A stretch of 64,000 nt of DNA from Sporothrix humicola (lineage: Eukaryota; Ascomycota; Sordariomycetes; Ophiostomatales; Ophiostomataceae), in NCBI GenBank assembly GCA_021396245.1, contig WNYE01000050.1, forward strand, positions 62,001-126,000, read 5' to 3'. Position numbers and translations under genes: made by a program. Positions 12,125-22,900 of this stretch are shown here, piece after piece (position 1 is the stretch's first letter; every line of letters begins with the position of its first letter). Below the pieces are notes generated by a model. It was not told the origin of the DNA, searched no databases, and saw only the letters and a program-made list of their open reading frames with translations.

Positions 12125-15061
12125 TTCTGTTGGATTGAAGCATAAGATAGGTAGCGAAGAAGAGTAGGTTTGTAGGATGCGTTGTCTCGTAGGTAGGAAG
12201 GATATTCGTTTAAGGATGATTCTTAGGATGGTATCTCAGGTGTCGGGATCGGGGTGACCGTCGTGAGGTAGGAATGGTGATATGAATGGCTAAACGTTCT
12301 GGCCGTTATGGTGATGCCTCACATCGTGACTTCCATGGCAACTGCAATGCAGCAAGGCAACGACAAACTGGGAAGCCACGCACGCAGCCTTCTTCCGAGG
12401 TCATGCCATCTCGTTGGAATCGGCCTGAAAAAGGTAGCGACGATGCCGCCAACATATTCTTAGGGAAGGGGCCAAGGGAAGATGCGTTGGTGTGATTGCC
12501 AGCTTCGAGGTTGACCGCTCGAACATCCGGATCTGCATGTTTTCACGCCTTCCCCGTGAGTAACGCGTGGTATGTTTGTCGGACGGACGTGGCGTCATGG
12601 TCTTGGTCAAGGCAGTCGCGAAGATAGTAAGGCGCTGTTTCTGTGCAGTGCGATTTGCACCGAATTGGGAGGTGCGGTTGTGCTTGTGATATATGGAAAG
12701 AGCAATGCACTGTGGTGATGTGTGATCCGGGAAGCCACGACCGAGAGCCTGGAGAATGGCAGATAAGCACGATCTCTACTTTCGTGCCCTTGTGACCATC
12801 GTTCCTTCCTTCGACATGAGTTAACATGGACTTTCTTCTTTACCAATATTAAGTGGGGCTCAACAGAGCAGGATGCCTCGCGGTTTTCGAATGGAAATAT
12901 ACCTAATTTGCCTGGTCGTTCCTTCCCCTTCATTTCACGACTTTTCCTGTGACTGGGCATGCATTTGTATTGCGTCTCCTGTAATCTGTTTACTGTTTTC
13001 CCATGATGCCATTTCGCCACAAAGAACAACGTCCTGCTCATGAAAACGACTATCATGGATCGTCAAACGGCTACCCGACAACCTAACGCTCCCTCTGGAT
13101 GTCACTACGAAGCTCCCTTATTCATGGACCCTCACCATTTCGGAAGATTCAAATCGCGATCTTTGCCATCCCGGCAAATCACCCGACAGGCCCCTACCTT
13201 GCCAGTTGTCGGGGGCCACTTCATGGCTAGGCCGGGGCCGAGCAAGTCTACATTCAACATGAGCATCGGCACGTTTGCACAGCCGAGAGAGGGCACCATC
13301 AAAAGCTGCGTCCGTGTGTCTGAAGAAATGAAGTGGGCCGCGGAGCCACAATCCGAACTTTGGTTAATGGTAGCTTGAGCACCCTTTCTTCATGAAATTC
13401 TGATGCAAAGGTACCCGACGACATTGTCAAAACATCAGCGGTTATGAACAGGCCAAGCACTAACGGAATTACAGATGGATAATGATATTCAGTCGACAAT
13501 CAAAGAAAAACGCGCCCCCTTGCCGCGGACGCGAATCCACGCAAATCGGGCCAAAGATTGCAGCAAAGGCCAGACCCACTGGATCCATCGTTACAAGGAT
13601 CCAAAGCAGACCCGCGCAGGCCAGCCAAGCTTCCTTCAAGAAGGATAATCCGTACAAAAGCTGAATATGCCCACGATATGGCCACCGAACAAGCAAACTC
13701 GCTGGACATTAATACGACGATGGACAACCGCAACACCAATTTCAAAACCCGAACTCCTAGTCAAGTGGGACTGTCACACGAGCCGGCGGAATGGTCGACA
13801 TTGTGTCGTGGCAAAATCAGCGGCCGTGTTTCGGTAGCATGGCAAAAAGAGACGTCGTGTACGAAGTCCGGATGTGACAACGCACTCGAGCGCGGACAAA
13901 AGAACGACCGTTTAATACATGGACGATCCTCAAAAAAGACGAGTTGGAGGGTGGAACGGTGAGGGAGAAAGCTGTTGTGCGGCTCCGATACAAATTTGTA
14001 TCGTCGTCAGTCGGAAGAGGCGGCGAGTTGAAAATTTGGCAAAGAAAAAAAGCAAAGTTGCAACAAATATGGGCGAATTTGGACAAAACGAACTGCGACT
14101 CACAGAAGTTGTGAAATCACAGTATCTGATTTGTCCATACGGATTGATACACTTGCGACTCGACGCAACTGCGAGGAAAGTGCATGGATTTCGACCATTC
14201 AGATGCCGCCATTGGCAATTGTATGCAAGCAAGGCTGCGTGAGCTCGGATTAACCACCAACCAAGAAATAGCTTGACCGAACATCGTGGACAGGGGGCAG
14301 CCTTTTGACCTTCATTGTTACTATCTTCAGCACAAACAGGTCAAAGGTCTTTTGTTCCAAAAATGTGTGGCCCCTTTTTGGCCCCTTCCCCCTTCATGGG
14401 GATATCTCGCCTTTGTTGGACAGGTCGACCAAGTCTGACATGCTGCCCTTGGACGATTCTTGTGCCATTGAGACTGCAGCATACAGGATACCACTCCAGC
14501 TCATCGTCAAGCAAGCTAACGACCTTTTTTTCTCTCATGTGGATTGTTCCTGCTTCGGCCACGCTGGCTGAGCTAGACCGTTTGTGCTTGGCTAGTCGTC
14601 TGCTTGTTGACGCAGTTGCGTTGGAACGCAGATGAGGTGAAGACGGCGCCGAGATGTTGCCAATTACGAACATCGAGACAACGAAGCAAGCGTCAATCGA
14701 GGAGTCCAGGCCATCGGAGAAAGACCAGAATGGATCAAAGAGACCGGACCTCGGAATAGCACAAAAGCTGCTTCGCTGAAGAGGTGAAAGAGGAGGAGAT
14801 GAAGAAAATGCGTCGAAAATAGACACAACAAGCTCATCGGTCTTCGACTTGTCAGGAGAGGTGTTGAAAAGCACCGTCCTCCGTCCCATTTTTTGCATCA
14901 TGGTATCTCACATCTCAACATTTCGCGATATTCGCTTGAATTCTACCCTGCTATTTGGCTGAACACAACTTGTTATTCCACTTGTCGACGCATCATTCGC
15001 AAAACTCGAACCTGTGGATCACGCATGATCATTCTGAACCATCTTGGGTGTGCAAAACGAT
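12125..15061. other. intergenic region, no supportable gene
   Basis: About 2.9 kb between the divergent lactone oxidase (minus) and zinc-finger (plus) genes, so it contains both promoters. Open frames of 100-186 codons occur (for example 14341-14901 minus, serine-rich), but they lack domains and coding-like codon use and are not called. Confidence 0.55.
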
Positions 15062-18000
15062 ATGGCCCCGCAACGTCCGGCGGTGTGTGACAACATGAAG
15101 CAAAGCCCTCCGACTTCCGGCCTCAAGAAAACCGGCTTAGCTATACGCACGTCGAAGACATCAGAGGATCAAGAATCCCGAGCATCTCACCTGTCTGTGC
15201 CTCCTCATATAAATACGAGCATTGGCCGGCCAGGGAGCAATAGTTTCCCCTTGGCCATTCCATTTAACAAGCACGGTGCATGCGTTCACTTCTCTGGCAC
15301 CGAGAGCGAGACATCAGGAGCATCGAGCCCCGTCACCGACATGTCAACATCATTCCCGTCATCCACCAGTAGCTTCGCCGAAGCTATGCAAACACCCCGT
15401 GCGGACACTTTCACAAAGGATGGCCAACACGACGAGAGTGAGGACGACTCTTCTGCGGAGAGTGGTTCGGATATCAAGTAAGAACATGGCGGCGACGTGG
15501 TATATAGGGGTATTCGTTTCGGTCCTTTTGGATTGATGCTAACAGGTTATGCTCTAGATCGGAACCGGCGCTCGGAGAATTAAATCGACTAGACACCAGA
15601 AACCTGGCGGCCGCAGCCGGACATGCTAGGGTAGACTTAGTACGACAAGACCAGGCCCATTCTCAGATACCTCATGGAAGACATATTGCCCATGCGGCTC
15701 CGGGTGGGATTTCTGACTACGAAGACGCCGGGAGTGATGGGCCCGTTTCCTACTCGGAAGAAGAGAGCCAGAGCGAAGCTGAGAGTGATGGCGTCGACAC
15801 AGACGCTCTTGACATTGCGCTTTTGCGTTCTTTTCCACCACACGAAATTGGCTTTGCAGTGAGAATGTTGCCAGGGTTTTACAGATTTATGCGCCGGTGG
15901 CGTATAGAAGACGTGAAAGAAAAGGTGGACAATTGGGTGTTTGGGCCGGAGCTTAGCGATACGGGGGACGAAGCCAACACAAATACTCGCTCACCAGGGC
16001 TGATTCACGGAGGCCATGGGCGAGGCCACGCCTCAGGGACAGACAGAAAACGGCGCCGTCTCTCTGATGCCGATAACGACCAAGACGATTATGAGGATGA
16101 CGGCGGAGGGAGTGGCGGGGGCGGCGTTGGCCCGTGGATTTTCCCAAACGAATCCGGAGATTTGCTGTTGGCGTGCCCCTTCAACAAACGAGACCCGGCA
16201 AAGTACGGAGTATACAACTCCGCTCAATCGTCGCGAAAAGACACATATCGTGCGTGCGCGGGCCCTGGATTTAAAAGCATCCAACGGTTGAAGTAAGTTC
16301 ATTTGTATCTGCATCTGGCGGAAACGGAGGAGTTGCTAATTGCTAACCATGACACCCAATTCGCAGAGAACACCTGAAGAGAAAACACACCACAGTACAG
16401 TGCGAGCGGTGTTATCGCATTTTCACAGGATCGAACAGGTCAACATGCATGAAGGAACTGGCGGACCATCGGCAAGAACAGGTTCCTTGCGAGAGGGGCC
16501 ACGAATCACTCAGAGAAGGCATCACCCAGCTTCAATGGGAGCGCCTGGAGAAGCAAAACCACAAGAAGAACCAGGAAAAGCACAAGTTTGAGCGGTGGTT
16601 CGAAATCTGGGACATTCTTTTCCCAGGAGAGGACCACCCGATGACACCACGTAAGTTTTTACAGTATTAATATTTACTCAACACTTGAGTGAGATGTGCA
16701 GAGATGGCAGGCATTTTCCTAAAACGGGTGGACACGAGGAGACAATTACTAACAAAAAACAGTGTACAATGAGGCACTGCCTCAGAAAGATATGAGCAGT
16801 GGGAACGGACAAAAGTTTGTCGAACTCTTCGAGATTATTGTCCAACGAAAGATGCAGGGCCGCGATTTGGACTTTACCAACCCACCCGATGCAATCCAGC
16901 AGCAGCTCAGCCATATCGCGGGCAACGCCTTTCAGGCATATGTTAGCATATATGGCAACAACTTTATTCTGTCAGAGGAGAATTCATCCAATGCAGGTGC
17001 AATGTCCATGATGCTGTCAGCTGGCGGCGGGACCCAATTCCAGCAGCCGCTCTCGGATACTGGAACCCATCATCTCCCCATGGCAACATCGGCACAGGTC
17101 ATTGGAGGCACAGACGAAGTGCCTCAACAGGAGAATATAGGGTACAATCATCTATTGCAGGAGTCTCCCGCCGAGTTGCCTGCGCCACCGTACAGCATCG
17201 GCACGGCGGGCATGGCGACAGCCGTTGACTCTGCTAGCCATGAATCTTTTGGAACGGGCAGAGTTCCTGCTCCGGAGACACCGGCCATGCACGGTCAGGC
17301 GTTCATTCCGCCGCAGCTAAATTCAGGCCAACCATCGCTGGAGGATCATATGTTGCGGACATCTGTGCAGCAACAGACACAAATCTCATACTTAACTGCC
17401 CAGCCGGTTGAATATGATCCCCATGCTTCACAGGCGTCACCCACGGGGCATCAACATTCGCATCATGGGAGGCACGCGGGACCACCTTCGCAGCACTCGT
17501 CTCGATCACGTGGCTCACGCTCGAATAAATTGTCAAAGAAGAGAGACTCGCGGTCCGAGAGAAAGCAGCTGCCTCCATTGCAGCCAGCCCTGCCGCAAGG
17601 CTCGCAAACACCGTTAGCTGTGGCATCGGGCTCTAGCCAGCCGACGCTTCCACCGCCGCAACCGATGGTTCATACGCATCTTCTGCAGAGTCAGAACCAG
17701 AATCGAGATCCCCACCATCCGTCATTCTCACCGGGCTACCCCCAATCGTCACATACGAGCCATGGCTACGGCGGAACGGTGGACTACAGCTACGGACAAC
17801 AGGCCGCTGGGTCTTCGATGGGGGCGGGCTACATGAACACTCACATGGCAAGCCCTCGCTATACACAATTCGGCCAGTATTCCGAGGGAACGGAAGCCAA
17901 CCGTACGCCGTGGGCGGTGGAAGGAGCGCCGTCATCGCAAGGACATATGGCAGCGCAGTTGCCACCCATCAACTCCCTGCCGTTTGTGGCGGACCCCACG

Positions 18001-18096
18001 ATGGGCAATCAAGGGACAGGGAACAACTTCTACCAGCCTCAGGGCAGCGGCTATGCGGGTTCACAGCCAGGGGAATACCATTATTCTCAGCAGTAG
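15062..18096 (+). CDS. C2H2-like zinc-finger domain protein, probable regulator
   Basis: A 922-residue protein from four exons: 15062-15477, 15558-16292, 16367-16650 and 16763-18096. The introns have GTAAG donors and CTAAC-type branch points. After an acidic, serine-rich N-terminus comes a cysteine/histidine block, roughly residues 343-430: CPFNKRDPAKYG ... C ... F ... LKEHLKRKH ... CERCYRIF ... ADHRQEQVPC. This degenerate C2H2-type array is common in filamentous-fungal proteins of unknown role. A conserved-looking helical stretch (WFEIWDILFPGEDHP) follows, then about 400 residues rich in Gln, Ser, Pro and His that are likely disordered. An NLS-like KRRRLSD lies before the fingers. The start is the first ATG in frame with exon 1. 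A nuclear DNA-binding or signalling role is inferred; the targets are unknown. Confidence 0.75.
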
Positions 18097-19994
18097 GCAA
18101 GTGCCGACGAGATGGAGATGACGGAATTTTGTTTTGTTAATTGGAATTTCTCCTTTTTTTAAGTTACATTTATTTGTTGGTTTTAGTTTGAAATGTTTTG
18201 GGATGAATGGATTATGATTATGATTATGGGGTTTGTTTGTTTACTTACGATGGCGACTCACAAGATATGAATTTAACGGTTTCACCTTTACCTGATGGTT
18301 ATTTACAAATCAAGACAAAATCGAGACAAAAGTGCTTTATTATCCAACTCACCATATCCTTGCTTGTCGGGCCTGTGCACCAAAGCTAAGAGACAGAAAA
18401 GCTCCGAGAGACGGAGCAAAGAACGGAGATTTGAGTCTTGGTTTATTTTTGTTTGACACGAGACACACGTGGCTTGCTCAGCTGGCAAGGCTAGACTCTT
18501 TGAAACGATAAAGTGAATTTTGGACGTACGGATGTTGGAGTTGGATTTGACCCGTCACACTGTATGCCATCGTAGATTTTTGAAAAGGCTGTACAAATCA
18601 AACCATCCAAAGCTCTGTAATGTAGATTGCGCGAGGCTACGGGCGATAAGATCATGTTGTTGGAATGCTGAATGACAACCAACATTCTCCAGAGAATTAA
18701 AACGCGATATTTACTTATTTGTTGCTGCATTTTATGAACTCGCATTTGCAGCCTAAAAGTCCACAAGGCGCGGGGAAGGATCTCATTTCGAGAATCCACC
18801 CAAATGCTTCTAAATTTAATCACTTTTACAGGCTTATTAGGCACTCTCGGCACTGTGCAGGCATTAACACGCGCTATAACAACAGGCAGCACGCTGCGCA
18901 GACTCGTATTTGGCGTTCAAAGATCGGACAGAATTTGCTGGAACAAATAGCCCCACTATTTCTCTTTCGTCTCTTCTCGCACCTTTTCTCACTCCTTTCC
19001 TCATTGGTCACAGCGCCTCACGCCAAATCCCTCTTTCTGCACGCCAGCCATGAGGCGCTGAAGAAGAAACACGGAGTCGTTGGATTGCGTTGGATTGCTC
19101 TTGCCAATACGACGCTGCGCGGCCAAATAGAGGGAAAACCGCAAGAATCTGGCAACACGAGTAATAAGGAAGGAAGCAGTAAAGCAGGGTGCACGTAACT
19201 GCACGTAACGCAGCTTGCTTTTTCGCGATTTGCTTCCTTGTTTCCTATTCTCGCCATTATCTCCAACCTGCTCTTTCCCTGATTCCGAAGCTCTGCACAG
19301 CGACACTGCAACGCGCCTTCCCTAGCGATACCCCCGAATGACCCCCTAACGATATGCATGGCGCCTTCCTTCTCGCTTGCATTCTCCTGAATCCGAATCC
19401 TCGACCGCGCCACAGACGACCGACCTAAAAAAAGGTGGGCATCGCGACTACTGTGTACGGCGAGTAGTCCGTCGTACCTGACCTGACCTGGCCTTGTGTG
19501 CCTGCCCTGCCTGTCCAGCCCACCTGGCACCTCGCACCTGGCACCTGGGATCAACAAGAAATACGAGAATTCGATTCTCAGCCGACGGGCGTACAGAAAC
19601 AGCGACACAGCCCTGCTTTTCGTGCTCGTGTTTCCCGAGTTCGAAGCCCACGAGCCCTGGCCCTGCATTCTGGGATTCGACTCTGGGGTGACCGACCATT
19701 GACGACTGGCACATTCACGCCATCCCAACACGCGCGAGTGCAAGCGGATTGCCAGCTTGCCAGCCTGCCAGCTCTCTGATCTGGACTGATCAGCCATCCC
19801 GTTCTGCATCTGCACAGTGTCTGTCCATCTGTCCATCCGCCTTGTCTGACTCGCCTGGTCCGCCCCCATCGACATCCCGAGCGGCGTCACACGCTGTGTC
19901 TTGGCGGCCCTTCCCATTTGGGCTTCGTCATTTTTTCGAAATATTGGCCGCAGTTCCAGTTTTCTGTTTGCAGTAATACTTCTCTCCTCATAGC
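18097..19994. other. intergenic region with pyrimidine-rich leader
   Basis: About 1.9 kb containing the 3' UTR of the zinc-finger gene and the likely long leader and promoter of the 1748-residue gene. Features seen are CT-rich tracts around 18950-19010 and imperfect CCTG/CACCTGG repeats around 19480-19550. A 413-codon frame on the minus strand overlaps the next gene's 5' end but shows no domain and is not called. Confidence 0.6.
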
Positions 19995-22900
19995 ATGTTC
20001 TCCCGCTTTCATCATCGACGAGGGCCGTCGAACTCCACGCCGACGTCCCCAATACCACCCGGCACCGACCAATTGACAGCCTGGGAAGCGGCCGCACTGC
20101 AGGACAAGCAGCTTCCGCATCACCAGGTTGTGGCACAGTCGGGCGACGGCGACGACTCAAGTACGAACGCCAGCTCAAACATGGCGGGACCGGCCCCGGC
20201 CTCAACACACACAGCTCCAGCATCGTCATCAGCCTCGCCGGCAACAAACATGGCGCCATCTCTGCCGCCGATAACGCGTGTCGCGTCCGTCATGACCGTC
20301 TCGTCCGACGTAAACTACGACTTCCTCGCTGACGCGCCCGCCGGCAACTCTAATCACAACCACAACCACACTCACAACAACCCCCCTCCTCCTGGCGCAT
20401 CCTACTCGGCGCCCTCGACCTCGCTCGGCAACCGACGGCCACCATCCCATCCCTCCTCACACCAGACGACACAACAACCCAACATGCACTCTACACCACG
20501 CATCTACTCCCCACCACAGATCAACGAGCCGACCTTATCACAACCCAACAGATCGAGCGACTCCGGCTTTATCGGCGGCCTGGCTCTGGAGAATCTACGC
20601 AGGCAGGACCTGTCGACGGCAGCGGCAACGGCAGCAGCGGTCAACGCATCGAAGCGGCCATCTTCCTCCATGTCCAACACGGCAGCATCGCCGACAGCCT
20701 CGACAATGTCCCCTCCCCCCATCTACGGCACGCCCGAGAGACGCATGTCACGATCGAAACCACCCCCACCACCAATTAACACGAACCTGGCATCGCGGCA
20801 ATATCTGTCGGCACAAGCCGCCAACGGCAACAAAGATCCGAGATCAGGCAGCAAGTCGGCATCGTCTTTTGTCACGCCCACAGATCTCAAGTCGTCCGCG
20901 GCAGCGGCGGCAGCAGCAGCAGCTACAGCCGCCAACATGGCCAACGAGGCATACAACCACAGCTCGAGCAGCATACATACCACAACAAGCAGCAGTGCGA
21001 CCAGTGCGGCGGCTGCTGCCAACGCCCGGACAAAGAAGAGCTTGCCCTTTCTGCGGAAGAACCCCGTGTCGACACTGCTCGGCCGGCGCAAGACTGGCGC
21101 GGGTGGCTCTGATATGGCCGGCATGTCCACCTCGAACGCCGACGGACCCGTCTATGTGCCGATTCGCGGAACCCGTGTTCACGACTTTAGTGCACCTGGA
21201 CCACGACGTGTGGCACCGCCAACGGATGCACCTCCAGCAACTTCCTCGACAGCTGCCGCCGCAGCCATGGCAGCTATCGCCAACGCAGGCGGCAGCCCTC
21301 GACCCAACTCAGCCTCCAGCCCCTCGAAACAGGCACCGTCTGCCTCTGCGTTGAATGCAAATACAAATTCGGCTACAGCCCCCGGCGATGCCGCCTCATC
21401 AACCCCGCAGCTGAGGCCGGCGGACACAAGCTCTGCACAAATGTCTCACTCTGCGCAGCAGCCGACGTCATCTTCTGCCTCGTACCAGTCTAGCAGAAAT
21501 TCGTCCGTTACACCAGACGCAACACAACATTATGTGGCCCCTTTTCCAAAACAAACCCCCTCCCAGCAGACACAGTCGGGTCCTTCAGCTCCTGAACGTG
21601 GGGGACCCATCCGCATGCCATCCCAAAACACGCTGCAGACTCTCCAGGAGAACCGCACACTTTCGTTTGACGAGAAGCCCCTGCCCGAACGACCCACCAC
21701 CAGCGACGGCTCTGGTCCTTCGTCTGTCTCTGTGCGCACCGCGTCCACCTCCGCGCGCTCGCGTGCCGCCTCCGCCGATGTCTCGTCTCTCCTAAGATCG
21801 TCGCCCTCCACCGGCACCACGCGCTCCCGCAATGTGTCCTTGTCCGACGACCTGTCGCCGCACACCAATACGACTGACACGACCGGCGGCCTGCCATCGA
21901 CCTCGGCCACGACGCCTGGCTCCGTCGTCTCCGCGTCTGCCTCCGGACCCGGAGCCATGTCAGCCCTGCCCAAGCACATGAAGAGCACGTCGTCTCGCTT
22001 CAGTTTTATGATTGGTTCTGCGAGCGAAGAAAAGATGCTTGAGGAGCGCCATCGGCAGAAGCAGGCCGAGAAAAAGGCCACTGGAGACGGCAGTTCAGGT
22101 CCGCGCGATTCTCGCTTCGACGACTTTGACGAGGACGGTTATGATTACGATGCCATGATGGACGACGACGGCCTCGAAGAGCGGATACCTGGCGTTAATG
22201 CCGATGACGACGAATATGGCGAAGACGACGCCCATCTGTTCCGTCAAAATGACGACTACGAGGAAGAGATCCCGTATGGTGGACTGGACGACGAAGACGA
22301 TGTTCCGACGGTCGGTCTTGGCGGACTTACCTTGTCAGACGAGCCAGCACTCCGGATCGAGCCTGAAGACGACGATCCAGAAGGCCTCGATCCTGACAAT
22401 GACCAGGAAAATTTCTCTGGTTTCGTCTTCCAGCGGTCCAACCCGGCATCGTCTCTCGTCAGCCCGACGAGCGCAGGCGTTGCTCCCACGCCACGGGATG
22501 CAACCGGCCGTGTTATTGGATTTGCCGTCACCATGGATGCAACACCCGACCTGCATCCACCCTCGTCGTCATCTCTCTCACCTCTTGATGCCCACGCCAA
22601 TATCGACTCGATGATGGGCATGAAGGTCCCTGGCTACGAAAACAATGTCACTTCGGGCCAAGATGAAGTGGAGCATGAGGAGCGCACGGAAGCTGTTGTT
22701 GACGAGCTCGGAATTCAGCACTCATTGTCGTTCACTGAACAGCCAACAGACTACCCAGATGATGACCACGAGTTTAACGGAGATGACTATGGCGCCGAGG
22801 ACGATTACCACGAGGACATGGCCCAGTACGACGACGAGCATGACACGGCTGAGAACACGGTCACTTTCCAGCCTCAGACTGAGGACCGGCAGGTTGCATC

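Noticed and set aside
14341..14901. 186-codon minus-strand open frame, serine-rich
   Set aside because: Could be a small gene, but there is no recognisable motif, splice partner or bias; too weak to list as a CDS.
19018..20259. 413-codon minus-strand open frame upstream of and overlapping the 1748-residue gene
   Set aside because: Its product is a random-looking Arg/Ser/Gly-rich sequence without domain, and it overlaps the coding 5' end of a gene with clear bias.
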